The notes beneath the pieces were generated by a model, which was not told the origin of the DNA, made no database searches, and saw only the letters and a program-made list of their open reading frames with translations. DNA of 64,000 nucleotides from Tateyamaria omphalii (GTDB lineage Bacteria; Pseudomonadota; Alphaproteobacteria; Rhodobacterales; Rhodobacteraceae), in assembly GCF_014651375.1 (NCBI RefSeq), contig NZ_BMWT01000002.1, forward strand, positions 129,477 through 193,476, given 5' to 3'. Below are positions 8,327 through 18,617 of this stretch, piece after piece. Every line of letters starts with the position of its first letter. The stretch's first letter is position 1. A program made the position numbers and the translations under genes.

Positions 8327-9637
8327 ATGGAAGACCCCTCATCGACGCTCGACGCGGCGTTCTGGATCACAAGCGGTGTGATCCTTGGACTGTTGGTCCT
8401 GTCCGGTTTTTTCTCGGGTTCCGAGACCGCCCTGACCGCTGCTTCGCGAGGCAAGCTGCGCGGCCTGGCGGATCGCGGCTCGTCCGGGGCAGAAAAAGCG
8501 CTTCAGATCACAGAGGATAACGAGCGGCTGATCGGGTCTGTGCTACTGGGCAATAACCTCGTCAACATCCTTGCGACGTCGTTGGCCACGGCAATCTTTA
8601 CGCGGGCGTTCGGAGAGTCAGGCGTGGCCTTGGCCACATTGGTCATGACGTTGCTGGTTCTGATCTTTGCTGAGGTGCTGCCTAAAACCTATGCAATCAC
8701 AAACTCCGAAACTGCGGCATCGCTTGTCTCGCGCCCAATCTCACTGGTGGTCACGGTCTTCTCTCCGATCGTTTCGGCGGTCCGTTTGCTTGTTCGTGGT
8801 GTGCTGCGGGTGTTTGGAGTCAAGATTGATCCCGACAGCCATATCATGGCGGTACGTGAAGAGATCGCCGGGGCGTTGCAATTGGGCCATTCGGAAGGCG
8901 TCGTGGAAAAGGAAGACCGCGACCGCATCCTTGGTGCGTTGGATCTGGGCGACCGCGTGGTGGAAGAAATCATGCTGCATCGTTCGGGCATCGAAATGAT
9001 CAATGCCGAGGATGACCCACAGGACATTCTCGAACAGTGTCTGAAGTCGAACCACACACGTCTGCCCGTCTACCGGGGTGAGCAGGAAAACATCACAGGC
9101 GTGATCCACGCAAAGGATCTGTTGCGTGCGATGTACCAGGTGATCGGTGGGCCCGAAGGTGAAGCAGCCGCGCTGAAGTCCTTTGATATCAGCCAGGTGG
9201 CCATGGCCCCGTACTTCGTGCCGGAAACCACCACGCTGGATGACCAGATGCGACAGTTCCTGCGTATGCGGACCCATTTTGCGCTGGTCGTTGATGAATA
9301 CGGATCACTTCAGGGCCTCATCACACTCGAAGACATTCTCGAGGAAATCGTGGGCGAGATCACTGACGAGTTCGACCCGGATGGTGAACACTCCGTACAA
9401 AGGGGCGACGACGGGCATTTCCACATAGATGGCGCTATGACAATTCGCGACCTCAACCGCGCTACCGATTGGAACCTGCCCGACGACGAAGCAAACACCG
9501 TCGCTGGCCTGGTAATTCACGAGGCGCAAACGATCCCTACAGTCGGTCAGGTTTTCAGCTTCCATGGCTTCCGGTTCGAGGTGACGGCGCGAGAGGGAAA
9601 CCGGATCACAGCACTCAGAATTCGAACGCTGGACTAG
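8327..9637 (+). CDS. CNNM/CorC-type membrane protein with CBS pair (HlyC/CorC family)
   Basis: 436 residues from the ATG at 8327 (AAGGAT upstream). A DUF21/CNNM membrane domain covers about residues 12-195 (GFFSGSETALTAAS near 27-40, LLGNNLVNILATSLAT), a CBS-domain pair about 205-335 (HRSGIEMI ... RLPVYRGEQENITGVIHAKDLL ... ALVVDEYGSLQGLITLEDILEEIVGEI), then an acidic stretch and the CorC_HlyC C-terminal domain (IDGAMTIRDLN). Family members are implicated in Mg2+ or Co2+ efflux; the hemolysin name is historical. Separated by only 6 bases from the convergent regulator. Confidence 0.92.
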   Translation: MEDPSSTLDAAFWITSGVILGLLVLSGFFSGSETALTAASRGKLRGLADRGSSGAEKALQITEDNERLIGSVLLGNNLVNILATSLATAIFTRAFGESGVALATLVMTLLVLIFAEVLPKTYAITNSETAASLVSRPISLVVTVFSPIVSAVRLLVRGVLRVFGVKIDPDSHIMAVREEIAGALQLGHSEGVVEKEDRDRILGALDLGDRVVEEIMLHRSGIEMINAEDDPQDILEQCLKSNHTRLPVYRGEQENITGVIHAKDLLRAMYQVIGGPEGEAAALKSFDISQVAMAPYFVPETTTLDDQMRQFLRMRTHFALVVDEYGSLQGLITLEDILEEIVGEITDEFDPDGEHSVQRGDDGHFHIDGAMTIRDLNRATDWNLPDDEANTVAGLVIHEAQTIPTVGQVFSFHGFRFEVTAREGNRITALRIRTLD

Positions 9638-9643
9638 CTTCGT

Positions 9644-10480
9644 TCAAACCACCCCACCCCGACCGGGATCGGTATGCATATCCATCCATGCGCGCACATC
9701 GTCCAAGCGACCCCGCGCCACCGGTACCGTTACGCCATCGGTCAACGTCAGTTTGGAGCCTGACAATGACTGTGCGGTCTGGCGGGCAACCCAATGTGAC
9801 CGATGTGTCTGAATGCCCTCGTCCAGGCTGACTTGGTCAAGAAATGTGGACATTCGCTCACGTATCGTTTCGACAGCATCCAGCGTATAAATTTCCAGGT
9901 AGTGCTCTGCCGCCTTGACCCGCGAAATCTGCGCCAGAGCGAATTTACGACCCGCCAGAGTAATGTCTCGACCTGCGCTCATGGTGACCTTTCGGGCACG
10001 TTGCGTTGGCAGCAACCATAGCAAAGCGACCGTTTCAAAAACATGCGCAACAAACACATTTCTGAGGTTCATTTGCCACGTCATTGACGCAAACGCAGGT
10101 TTGTCCGGCTCAAACAACACCGTCAATGCCCCAACCGTAATGCACGTGGACACCAGCACCAATGGTGATGACAAGACGATCAGTGGAATGGGGCCTCCGA
10201 AAACGGATCGCCAGATCCTGCAACTGGCCAGTGCATAGAACATCGACAGCGTCAGATACAAAAAGAGTGCAACAAACCAAAACGCCAATCGCAGCTGAAA
10301 ACTGTCAAATTGTGGCAAAGTCACCGGATGACCGGTCGCCATGATGAAAAAACCAAAAAGCACCAAGAGCCACATCTGCCAAGACGTGTAGAGCTCGTAC
10401 ATTTCGCGTATCGTGAAGTGTGCTTCGCTGCCATTCGAGACAAAAACACGCACTTCGTGGTCTAGCGCCTTCTTCAACAT
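9644..10480 (-). CDS. Membrane-anchored LytTR-domain transcriptional regulator
   Basis: 278 residues. After a 30-residue cytoplasmic start come four hydrophobic spans (about 36-55, 63-88, 97-121 and 138-155), then a LytTR DNA-binding domain from about 165 (ISRVKAAEHYLEIYTLD, RERMSTFLDQV, IQTHRSHWVARQTAQSL, LTLTDGVTVPVARGRLDDVRAW). LytTR proteins bind DNA through beta-strands; most are response regulators, but here the sensor part is a membrane domain and no receiver is present, so the signal is probably sensed in or at the membrane. Target unknown; nearest upstream genes are the demethylase pair. Confidence 0.87.
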   Translation of the reverse strand: MLKKALDHEVRVFVSNGSEAHFTIREMYELYTSWQMWLLVLFGFFIMATGHPVTLPQFDSFQLRLAFWFVALFLYLTLSMFYALASCRIWRSVFGGPIPLIVLSSPLVLVSTCITVGALTVLFEPDKPAFASMTWQMNLRNVFVAHVFETVALLWLLPTQRARKVTMSAGRDITLAGRKFALAQISRVKAAEHYLEIYTLDAVETIRERMSTFLDQVSLDEGIQTHRSHWVARQTAQSLSGSKLTLTDGVTVPVARGRLDDVRAWMDMHTDPGRGGVV

Positions 10481-10614
10481 AAAAGTTGCCTAACATGTGA
10501 CGCTAATTAGAGTAAATGCGTTCCAAAGGCCTAATGGGGTGTGGGCGGCAGGCAATTCGGTTTCAGTTACAGGCCTGTATCGATTGGTACGTTTTGTCGT
10601 CCGCACCCCGCACC

Positions 10615-13026
10615 TTATGATCTCAGGCGCATACCATCGGGATCAAATGGTGGTTTCTCAAGTATTTTTGCCTTGTGCCTGCGTCCAAGAACCATAACGT
10701 CGACAACATGTCCCGGCTCAACGCCACGTACGAAACCCAGCGCGAGGCTCATCCCGACGCCGAAACCGTACGCACCCGAAGTGACTCGTCCGACCCCAAC
10801 GCCATCCCTGAAAATTGGCTCTCCGCCCGTGGCATCCGCACCGGACGTACGCACATCCGACTCATCCAACTGCAAAAGCACAAGCGATTCGCGCGGCGGA
10901 TTCGACAAGACCTTCTCGACAGCATCTTTGTTCAAGAATTCCTTATCCAGCTTGACCAGCCTGTCCAAACCAACTTCCTGCGGCCAGTACTCCGGGCTGT
11001 ATTCCCTGCTCCATGATCCATAGCCTTTCTCGATCCGAAGGCTCATCAATGCGCGGCTGCCAACCGGGCCAACATCCATGTCTGCCCCGGCTTCGATCAA
11101 TGACGAATACAACCGCACTTGATCTTCCGTACGGCAATGCAACTCCCACCCCAAATCACCCGTGAAAGACACGCGTAGCGCCAAGACGTTCACACCAGCC
11201 AGTTCCATCCATTTTGACCGCATAAATGGAAACGCATCAGTGGCCAACGATGTGTTTGTCAGCCGCTGCAACAGCGCACGGCTGTCCGGCCCGGCTACGT
11301 TGAAGCCGCACATTGCCTCGGTTCGACTTTCAAACGTGGTGCCATGTGGCAGCGGAACCTCTTTGAAAAAGCGCTGGTGGTAACGCTCGGCCATACCGGA
11401 CCCAATGATCCAAAAGACATTTTCTTCCAGCCGCGTCACGGTGAAATCACCGGCGATCCCCCCACGTTTTCCGATCAATGGTGTAAGGCAAGAACGACCA
11501 ACCTCTCTCGGCATCCGGTTGGCAAAGACCGCGTTCAGCCAATCCTCTGCTCCGGGTCCCTTGCAGACGTATTTGGCGAAGTTCGAGATATCGATGATCC
11601 CGGCCCGGTCGCGCAGCATGCGACATTCCTTGCCCACAACGTCAAACCACGCTTGGCGGCTGAAGCCCGCCGTATCCTCAACATCACCAAAGTAAAGCGG
11701 ATGCTCCCAGCCGTAGTTCAAACCGAACTTGGCGCCCAGCTGCTTCTGAACCTCATAGACAGGCCTGGTGCAGACGGGACGACCCGCGTCGCGTTCCTCG
11801 CCGGGGAAATGAATCTTGAAACGGTGTGCGTACTGATCGCCGACGCGAGCTTTGGTGAACGCCTTACCTGCCCACGCGCCGAACCGAGCCATGTCCCATG
11901 CGAACATATCGTATTTCGTTTCGCCCTCAACGATCCACTGTGCTGCCAATAATCCCATGCCCCCAGATTGGGAAAAGCCAGGGATGATCCCGTTACAGCA
12001 AAAGTAACCTGTCAGCTCGGGAACCGGGCCAAACAACACATTCGAATCCGGAGACCAGATCATCGGTCCGTTGATCACTCGCTTGATCCCGGCACTTCCT
12101 ACAACCGGGACCCGGTCGATGGCCCGCATCATGTTGTCTTCGATCCGTTCGAGGTCGTCGGCAAACAATTCGTGGCCAAAACCCTGCGGCGTCCCTTCCT
12201 CTGCCCAGAAGCGCACATCTTTTTCGTAGGCTCCGACCAGCAGCCCCTGCCCTTCTTGTCGCAGGTAGTATTCTCCATCCCGATCCGCGACCGAAGGCAG
12301 GCGACGATCCATTGCTGCAATCTCTGAAATGGTCTCGGTCACAAAGTACTGGTGTTCGGTGGGTTGCAATGGCAGTTCGATGCCCGCCATCGCGGCCACT
12401 TCGCGCCCCCACAATCCAGCAGCATTTACAACCCAGGGCGTTGCAATATCGCCTTTTTCCGTCCGCACGATCCAACTGCCGTCGGCCTGTTGCTCTGTCC
12501 CGGTCACGGGGCAAAAGCGGATAATCTCTGCCCCGTTCTGTCGCGCGCCGGTGGCATAGGCATTTGTTACGCCCGATGGGTCCACGTTGCCGCCGTCTGG
12601 CTCCCACATGATGCAGCGGACACCGTCATAGTTGACCAATGGATGCAGGCGTTCTGCCTCGTCCCGGCTGACCTCATGAAAATTCATCCCGTACAGCTTG
12701 GCCTTCGATGCCTGCAACCGCAGCTGATGTTCTCGCGCTTGGGTCTGCGCCAGATACAAGGACCCAGGTTGAAACACGCCACAGCCCTGTCCGGTCTCTT
12801 GCTCCAACTCCTTGTACAGACCCATCGTGTAGTGCTGTATGCGGCTGATATTGGTGCTGTCGTGCAGCCCGTGGATATTGGCCGCAGCATGCCATGTTGA
12901 CCCGCTGGTCAACTCATCCCGTTCCAGCAGAACCACATCGGTCCACCCCAGTTTTGTCAGATGGTACAGGATGGAACAGCCGATGACGCCACCGCCAATC
13001 ACGACGGCCTGTGCATGGGTGCGCAT
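10615..13026 (-). CDS. FAD-dependent oxidoreductase with GcvT-type C-terminus (dimethylglycine/sarcosine dehydrogenase family), copy A
   Basis: 803 residues. The N-terminal half is a DAO-type flavin domain: dinucleotide site VVIGGGVIG (residues 8-16) and SGSTWHAA with His46 at the position that carries covalent FAD in dimethylglycine and sarcosine dehydrogenases. The C-terminal half is an aminomethyltransferase-like folate-binding region (FAKYVCKGPGAEDWLN, FTGDLGWELHC, MSLRIEKGYGSW). Family members oxidatively remove an N-methyl group and pass the one-carbon unit to tetrahydrofolate. Strongly similar at its start to the divergent gene at 13310, so the two arose by duplication. Exact substrate unknown. 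Confidence 0.9.
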   Translation of the reverse strand: MRTHAQAVVIGGGVIGCSILYHLTKLGWTDVVLLERDELTSGSTWHAAANIHGLHDSTNISRIQHYTMGLYKELEQETGQGCGVFQPGSLYLAQTQAREHQLRLQASKAKLYGMNFHEVSRDEAERLHPLVNYDGVRCIMWEPDGGNVDPSGVTNAYATGARQNGAEIIRFCPVTGTEQQADGSWIVRTEKGDIATPWVVNAAGLWGREVAAMAGIELPLQPTEHQYFVTETISEIAAMDRRLPSVADRDGEYYLRQEGQGLLVGAYEKDVRFWAEEGTPQGFGHELFADDLERIEDNMMRAIDRVPVVGSAGIKRVINGPMIWSPDSNVLFGPVPELTGYFCCNGIIPGFSQSGGMGLLAAQWIVEGETKYDMFAWDMARFGAWAGKAFTKARVGDQYAHRFKIHFPGEERDAGRPVCTRPVYEVQKQLGAKFGLNYGWEHPLYFGDVEDTAGFSRQAWFDVVGKECRMLRDRAGIIDISNFAKYVCKGPGAEDWLNAVFANRMPREVGRSCLTPLIGKRGGIAGDFTVTRLEENVFWIIGSGMAERYHQRFFKEVPLPHGTTFESRTEAMCGFNVAGPDSRALLQRLTNTSLATDAFPFMRSKWMELAGVNVLALRVSFTGDLGWELHCRTEDQVRLYSSLIEAGADMDVGPVGSRALMSLRIEKGYGSWSREYSPEYWPQEVGLDRLVKLDKEFLNKDAVEKVLSNPPRESLVLLQLDESDVRTSGADATGGEPIFRDGVGVGRVTSGAYGFGVGMSLALGFVRGVEPGHVVDVMVLGRRHKAKILEKPPFDPDGMRLRS

Positions 13027-13309
13027 GAGAATGCCTTTGCCAATGTTTCGCTGACGTTCAAACTGCGCCGCGGTTCGGCCAACTGATTGCCCTATCGCGA
13101 CATGCCGCGTCGCTCGCAGGAAAACACACCGCGAAATGCCCGGTCACTCGCCGCGAAGACATCCAAGGACACCGCGAGCCCCTGCGCGAATGCGCCGCCC
13201 AGCATGACAATGCAATCCGGAAGGTCGTGAGCGACACAACCCGTCGCATTCAGGCTTTCCTTGATGGCTTCCTTCGGGCTCTATCGGCCTGCCAACCAAG
13301 GGAAACCCC
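13027..13309. promoter_or_regulatory. Divergent promoter region between the two demethylase genes
   Basis: 283 bases without a convincing gene between two divergent start codons, so it must hold both promoters. The only structure I note is an inverted repeat GCGAC-N7-GTCGC at 13231-13247, about 62 bases before the ATG of the right-hand gene, a possible operator. No clear -35/-10 pair stands out. The start at 13310 has AAGGGAAA as ribosome site. Confidence 0.4.
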
Positions 13310-15718
13310 ATGCAAAAAACAACCCGTGTCGCCGTCATCGGCGGGGGCGTCGTCGGCGCCTCCGTGCTTTACCACCTGACCAAACTCGGTTGGTCAGACG
13401 TCATGCTTCTGGAGCGGTCCGAACTGACATCGGGCAGCACATGGCACGCGGCCGGTGGCTTCCATACGCTCAATGGCGACACGAATATGGCGGCTCTGCA
13501 AGGTTACACAATTAAGCTTTACAGAGAGCTGGAAGAGCTCACAGGCATGTCTTGCGGCCTGCACCATGTCGGTGGCTTGACGCTGGCCGACAATCAGGAC
13601 CGCTTTGAAATGTTATTGGCCGAACGTGCCAAGCATCGCTTTATGGGACTGGAAACGGAGATCGTCGGCCCGGATGAGATCAAGAATATCGCACCGATCA
13701 CCAACACCGATGGTATCATTGGCGCGCTTTATGATCCGTTGGATGGGCATCTTGACCCCTCTGGCACGACACACGCATACGCCAAGGCTGCGCGCATGGG
13801 CGGCGCCAGCATTCACACACACACTATGGTACGAGAAACCAATCAACGCCCCGACGGCACTTGGGACGTTGTTACGGACAAAGGCACCATTCATGCCGAA
13901 CATGTGGTGAATGCTGGTGGTCTCTGGGCGCGCGAAGTTGGCGCGATGGCGGGCGTCTACCTGCCCCTGCACCCGATGGAACACCAATACATTGTCACCG
14001 ACGATATTGCAGAAATATACGAGCGCGGCGCCGAACATCCGCATGTCATGGATCCTGCGGGTGAAAGTTATCTTCGGCAAGAAGGGCGTGGGCTTTGCAT
14101 CGGCTTCTATGAGCAACCCTGCCGACCATGGGCAGTTGACGGCACGCCCTGGACGTTCGGTCATGAACTGCTGCCCGATGATTTCGACAAGATCGAAACC
14201 AGCATCGCCTTTGCTTATCAACGCTTCCCCGTGCTCGAAACGGCCGGGATCAAATCGGTGATCCACGGTCCTTTCACATTTGCGCCGGACGGCAACCCAC
14301 TGGTGGGGCCTGTGCCGGGCTTGCGGAACTACTGGTCCGCATGTGGCGTTATGGCAGGCTTCTCTCAGGGCGGTGGCGTTGGCCTCATGCTGGCCCAGTG
14401 GATGATTGAGGGCGAGACGGAACGCGATGTGACGGCAATGGATGTTGCGCGCTTCGGCAGCTGGATTTCCCCCGGGTACACGCGTTTGAAGGTAATTGAA
14501 AACTACCAAAAACGGTTCAGCGTCGCCTACCCAAACGAAGAACTGCCAGCCGCCCGCCCTAATCGAACCACTCCTATGTACGACATTTTCACTGATTTGG
14601 GCGCGGTTTGGGGTCAGCAATACGGGTTGGAAGTGCCCAACTACTTTGCCAAAGACAGCGAGCCGACCTTTGAAACCCCAAGTTTCCGACGGTCTGACGC
14701 CTTCGCGGCCACCGCGCGCGAGGTAAAAGCCGTTCGAAACGGTGTCGGCATTAATGAAGTGCACAATTTCGGCAAGTATCACGTCACGGGACCAAGAGCA
14801 CGTGCCTGGCTTGATCGCATTATGGCAGGCCGTGTCCCACAACCCGGGCGCATCTCGCTTACCCCCATGCTCAGCCCCAAGGGCAAGCTGATTGGTGATT
14901 TCACCATGTCCTGTCTAAGTGACACGGAGTTCCAAGTTACCGCGAGTTACGGCGCGCAAGCCGTACATATGCGCCACTTCATTTTACATGAAGAAGAAGG
15001 CGTAACCATTGAAAATATAAGTGACAAACGAAACGGATTCCAGTTGGCCGGACCGAAAGCGCGGGATGTCCTGCAAGCGTGTACGCGCACCGATTTAGGG
15101 GACACGAAGTTTCTTGATGTCCGCCCCCTTACCGTCGGCATGACGGACTGTATTGTGCAAAGGGTCAGCTACACAGGTGATCTGGGGTTTGAAATCTACT
15201 GCGATCCCATGGCGCAGCGCCAGTTGTGGCAGACCCTTTGGGATGCAGGACAAGATCATGGAATCGTGCCGTTCGGTATGCGGGCCATGATGTCATTGCG
15301 TTTGGACAAGTTCTTTGGCTCCTGGCTGTCAGAGTATTCCCCGGACTATACAGCCGCAGAAACAGGGCTAGATCGCTTCATCTCGTGGAAAAAGAACACC
15401 GATTTCATCGGACGTGCGGCGGCAGAGATGCATCGCGCAAATGGCGCTGACCGGCAACTCTGTGCCTTCATTGTCGATGCGGATGACGCTGATGTTCACG
15501 GCTATGAACCGATCTGGATGAATGGCTCAGTTGTCGGCTTTTGCACCTCTGGCGGCTACTCACATCACGCAAATGTATCTGTGGCCCTTGGGTTCCTACC
15601 CACAAAAAGCGTGAAAGAGGGGCTAAAGGTGGAAATCGAAATCTTGGGCCAAATGCGCAAGGCCAAGATGACAAACACTGCTCTATTTGATCCAGACGGC
15701 ACCCGCATGCGCGGTTAA
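13310..15718 (+). CDS. FAD-dependent oxidoreductase with GcvT-type C-terminus (dimethylglycine/sarcosine dehydrogenase family), copy B
   Basis: 802 residues, same architecture as the divergent copy A: VAVIGGGVVG (residues 7-16), SGSTWHAAGG with His46 as the likely covalent FAD anchor, flavin domain to about 390, then the folate-binding GcvT-like region (FGKYHVTGPRARAWLD, YTGDLGFEIYC, MSLRLDKFFGSWLSEYSPDY) and the closing barrel (FCTSGGYSHHANVSVALGF). Expected to oxidise a methylated amine in the cytosol, forming methylene-THF when folate is present. The first 50 residues are nearly the same in A and B, but the middle differs enough to suggest different substrates. Confidence 0.9.
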   Translation: MQKTTRVAVIGGGVVGASVLYHLTKLGWSDVMLLERSELTSGSTWHAAGGFHTLNGDTNMAALQGYTIKLYRELEELTGMSCGLHHVGGLTLADNQDRFEMLLAERAKHRFMGLETEIVGPDEIKNIAPITNTDGIIGALYDPLDGHLDPSGTTHAYAKAARMGGASIHTHTMVRETNQRPDGTWDVVTDKGTIHAEHVVNAGGLWAREVGAMAGVYLPLHPMEHQYIVTDDIAEIYERGAEHPHVMDPAGESYLRQEGRGLCIGFYEQPCRPWAVDGTPWTFGHELLPDDFDKIETSIAFAYQRFPVLETAGIKSVIHGPFTFAPDGNPLVGPVPGLRNYWSACGVMAGFSQGGGVGLMLAQWMIEGETERDVTAMDVARFGSWISPGYTRLKVIENYQKRFSVAYPNEELPAARPNRTTPMYDIFTDLGAVWGQQYGLEVPNYFAKDSEPTFETPSFRRSDAFAATAREVKAVRNGVGINEVHNFGKYHVTGPRARAWLDRIMAGRVPQPGRISLTPMLSPKGKLIGDFTMSCLSDTEFQVTASYGAQAVHMRHFILHEEEGVTIENISDKRNGFQLAGPKARDVLQACTRTDLGDTKFLDVRPLTVGMTDCIVQRVSYTGDLGFEIYCDPMAQRQLWQTLWDAGQDHGIVPFGMRAMMSLRLDKFFGSWLSEYSPDYTAAETGLDRFISWKKNTDFIGRAAAEMHRANGADRQLCAFIVDADDADVHGYEPIWMNGSVVGFCTSGGYSHHANVSVALGFLPTKSVKEGLKVEIEILGQMRKAKMTNTALFDPDGTRMRG

Positions 15719-15835
15719 GTTTGCCGTCGCTACTTCAAGAACGCAAACAGAGGCAATGCTCATCCGACGGGTCGCCGTTTTGCGTGAATGCGCGGCAGTG
15801 TTGCGACCACGTGTCCAGCGACCTAGGATTTGTAC

Positions 15836-16435
15836 ATGATGCCAATCCTCATCCTCGCCGCAGGCGCTGCGTCACGTATGCGCGGCACCGACAAGCTGTT
15901 GGAAGATGTGGGCGGGCAATCCCTTCTGGCCAAGCAAGTAAAAGCAGCACAAGCCGTGAGCACTGATGTTCGCGTTGCACTGCCACCGGCACCCCACCCC
16001 CGATACGCGATTGTCGAACGTCTTGGTGCGCGTCCTGTTGAGGTGTCAGACGCCGCCGAAGGAATGGGTGCTAGCCTGCGCACGATCTTTGCCACGCTAG
16101 GACCCCAAGTTCGGTACGCTATGCTTTTACTGGGAGACTTGCCCGACATTACTGACCATGACTTGCGCACCGTGCAAAAGGCGGCGGAAACCCATCCTGA
16201 GGCATTGATCTGGCGCGGGGCAACCGAGAGTGGGCGTGGCGGGCATCCGATCATTTTTGATCGAATGCTGTTCCCCGCTTTCGATCAGCTTTGCGGGGAC
16301 GATGGCGGACGCGACATCGTCAGACAGGCAGGTAACCGGGTGCACATGGTCCCGCTGCCTGGTTCGCGTGCGCGTCTTGACCTCGACTCACCCGAGGATT
16401 GGGCTGCGTGGCGCGCAGCACGCCATATCACCTAA
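15836..16435 (+). CDS. NTP-transferase family protein (MobA/MocA-like)
   Basis: 199 residues from the ATG at 15836, chosen over the TTG at 15830 because TAGGA lies 8 bases before it. The nucleotidyltransferase signature [17 protein letters not shown] is at about residues 5-21, followed by [13 protein letters not shown] (the metal-binding Asp region) and [11 protein letters not shown]. The fold is that of MobA, MocA (molybdenum cofactor cytidylyl/guanylyl transferases) and related proteins. A role in maturing a molybdenum hydroxylase is possible, but no such enzyme is in the window. Its last 8 bases overlap the convergent RTX gene. Confidence 0.85.
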   Translation: MMPILILAAGAASRMRGTDKLLEDVGGQSLLAKQVKAAQAVSTDVRVALPPAPHPRYAIVERLGARPVEVSDAAEGMGASLRTIFATLGPQVRYAMLLLGDLPDITDHDLRTVQKAAETHPEALIWRGATESGRGGHPIIFDRMLFPAFDQLCGDDGGRDIVRQAGNRVHMVPLPGSRARLDLDSPEDWAAWRAARHIT

Positions 16436-18305
16436 GACGATTTACGAGTGTGTGCGCTTCGTGCTGCTTCAACGACAATCGTGCCGAGCTGTATGTATCG
16501 AGCCCGGCCAACGTGTCGAGTTCGGGGAACAATGTCAGGATTTCCCGCCGCTGCTCGGCACCGATCCCGCGTAGCGACTGATCGCCCGGTTGGAAGCTTT
16601 CAGACCATGCACCCTCTGCCAAGACAACTTCGTGCTGATCAAACATCAGGTGCAAATAGCTGACAGAGCCGGTCTGAACCTGATCCACTCCATCCAAGCC
16701 GGTCAGATGCTTGGCGGCAATCAACACTTCGCGTTCCTGGAACATAAGTTCGGCCAAATCCGATTTAACCAGCATACGGTGCTGTGGCGACACAAGCATA
16801 TCGCGATCAGGCAGCCCTTTGCCGAGCGCACCCGCACGGATCAACACCGGTTGGAACGCGGCATTCATACGCATTTCGTCGGGCATCAGATCGCGGCGGC
16901 CGACCCAACGCAGGGTCTGTGCGCCGTTGTCACGGGTAATGACCTTGTCACCTGATTTCAGCTTCTCTACTGCAATCTCGCCCCTTGGCGTTGCGATGCG
17001 CGTACCCGGAGTGAAACAGATAATGATCTGCTCGATCTCGGAATAAGTGACGCGGCGCGCCACGTTTCCATTGTCGTCCAACAACTCAACGGTGCCGGAT
17101 TCTGAACCTGGACCATCCGGCAGAACATTTGCCCGCACACCGGACAGGTCCAGAATGTCAATGTCGGTCCCATCTGCATCTTCGCCGCCAACGATGTTGT
17201 GATTGCCCAGACCATCAAAGGCAAAGCGGTCAGAGCCGGTTCCGCCCTGCGCCTGATCGTTGTCTGGACCAAGCGTGATCAGGTCCTCACCTTCGCCACC
17301 CAACAAAGTATCGTCACCGGTTCCGCCTACCAGCGTATCATTGCCGGCGCCGCCAATCAGCTCATCCTGACCCTGACCGCCATCCAGCACATCATTGCCT
17401 TCACCGCCGTCAATCTCGTCGTCACCTTGCCCCCCCAACAAGCTGTCATCACCACCTTGGCCAAAGATAACATCCTGGCCCGCGCCACCTTCAATTGTGT
17501 CATCCCCGGCATCGATTGGTGTCACCACGACATCGTCGATCAGGTCCCCAGAGAAAGAGAAACCCGAGTTCGTGTTCCGTGCTTCAAGCGTGAACTCAAT
17601 GAATTCGCGATTCTCGAATGAAGCCGAGAACCAAGCATCCTGATCGCTCGGATTATTCTGTTCGGTCCCGGCGGCGGTGACCGTGCCACCGCTGGTCGTG
17701 ACATTCAACGAAGTGTCGGCATCAGTTGCAAATGCAGTAAAGCTGCTTGCATCAATTGTGACGGCCTCTTGGTCGCCGGGACTGTTGCGATCCAGATCGT
17801 TGACCGTTGCGGTCGAGTTCAGAGCGACGGGTGTGCCGGTCGTCGCATTCGGGCTGTCGGGGATAAAGAATTCCATACGGAAGCTGGCGGTGTCGCCAGT
17901 TCCGTTCCCATTCATCAGGATTTCCGAACCGTTGCCACCCGATAGATCGACACGCAGGTTCGGGTCAGACTTGGATACCAACACGATCCGAGCTGAAACC
18001 TGAGTGCCATCCTCCAACTGAGCAACATTGCGATATACGGCAGACGTACCCGGCTGCGCACTGTTGTCCGCGTTGTCTCGTGTCACGAGGTTGTTGATGT
18101 CGATGACCAACGGCGTTGCATCGTTTCCGGGTGCGGTGCCTTCGCCCACATCCCCAAACAACGTGTCGTTGCCATCACCACCTAGAATGCTGTCGTCGCC
18201 ACCTTCGCCCGACACCAGATCCTGACCGTTGAAGGCTTGGATCGTATCGTCTTCGTTCGTTCCCTGCAGAGTGTCGTTATTCGACGTTCCATTGATATTG
18301 GCCAT
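16428..18305 (-). CDS. RTX calcium-binding secreted protein with Hint domain (625 residues)
   Basis: No Sec signal. It opens directly with RTX-like repeats ([20 protein letters not shown]), then a beta-rich domain of about 60-260 (contains [23 protein letters not shown] strands), a second RTX block about 265-365 made of GG-x-G-x-D nonapeptides that bind Ca2+, and from Cys430 a Hint domain ([20 protein letters not shown], then [20 protein letters not shown]). RTX proteins leave the cell by type I secretion. In hedgehog/intein-type domains the first Cys can attack the preceding peptide bond, so the C-terminal 195 residues may be released. The tail ([11 protein letters not shown]) matches that of the neighbouring giant protein. 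Confidence 0.88.
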   Translation of the reverse strand: MANINGTSNNDTLQGTNEDDTIQAFNGQDLVSGEGGDDSILGGDGNDTLFGDVGEGTAPGNDATPLVIDINNLVTRDNADNSAQPGTSAVYRNVAQLEDGTQVSARIVLVSKSDPNLRVDLSGGNGSEILMNGNGTGDTASFRMEFFIPDSPNATTGTPVALNSTATVNDLDRNSPGDQEAVTIDASSFTAFATDADTSLNVTTSGGTVTAAGTEQNNPSDQDAWFSASFENREFIEFTLEARNTNSGFSFSGDLIDDVVVTPIDAGDDTIEGGAGQDVIFGQGGDDSLLGGQGDDEIDGGEGNDVLDGGQGQDELIGGAGNDTLVGGTGDDTLLGGEGEDLITLGPDNDQAQGGTGSDRFAFDGLGNHNIVGGEDADGTDIDILDLSGVRANVLPDGPGSESGTVELLDDNGNVARRVTYSEIEQIIICFTPGTRIATPRGEIAVEKLKSGDKVITRDNGAQTLRWVGRRDLMPDEMRMNAAFQPVLIRAGALGKGLPDRDMLVSPQHRMLVKSDLAELMFQEREVLIAAKHLTGLDGVDQVQTGSVSYLHLMFDQHEVVLAEGAWSESFQPGDQSLRGIGAEQRREILTLFPELDTLAGLDTYSSARLSLKQHEAHTLVNRLR

Positions 18306-18617
18306 GGCAGCTGCCCTTCATATCTGCACAAAATGAAAGGGGTCATGAACTGCCCCCACAGACCAACACCCAGACTCCGGTTTTAATTCAAAGCTGAACC
18401 AAATTCAGGGGGAAAAACTGAAGGATAGTAAACCTGCACACTATTCGCGCACAAAGATGCTGCAACGCAGCGCCATACGCCTCCGTAATGGAAACAATTT
18501 GGCAGTATTATCCATATTGAACACAGAAAACGGGCGCACCCCCCAATGCCCCGTCTTCTGCGCCCTCGCGAATCATCGCGAGGGGCTGCACCTGTCTCTC
18601 AGCACTGTGCCGAATGC
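18306..18617. other. Gap between the two RTX genes; hairpin at 18563-18584
   Basis: 312 bases with no gene. Near its right end is a perfect 9-bp stem CCCTCGCGA / TCGCGAGGG with a 4-base loop (18563-18584), 34 bases beyond the stop of the giant RTX gene on the minus strand. It lacks a T run, so it is either a weak terminator or an mRNA-stabilising hairpin. The left end must contain the promoter and ribosome site (AAGGGC) of the 625-residue gene. Confidence 0.55.

Noticed and set aside
13058..13249. Minus-strand 63-codon frame in the divergent demethylase promoter region
   Set aside because: No ribosome site or motif; the space is needed for two divergent promoters.
10615..15718. DMSP demethylase (dmdA) for the GcvT-like proteins
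   Set aside because: DmdA is a GcvT-only protein of under 400 residues; these are 800-residue flavin-GcvT fusions with the FAD-anchoring His.
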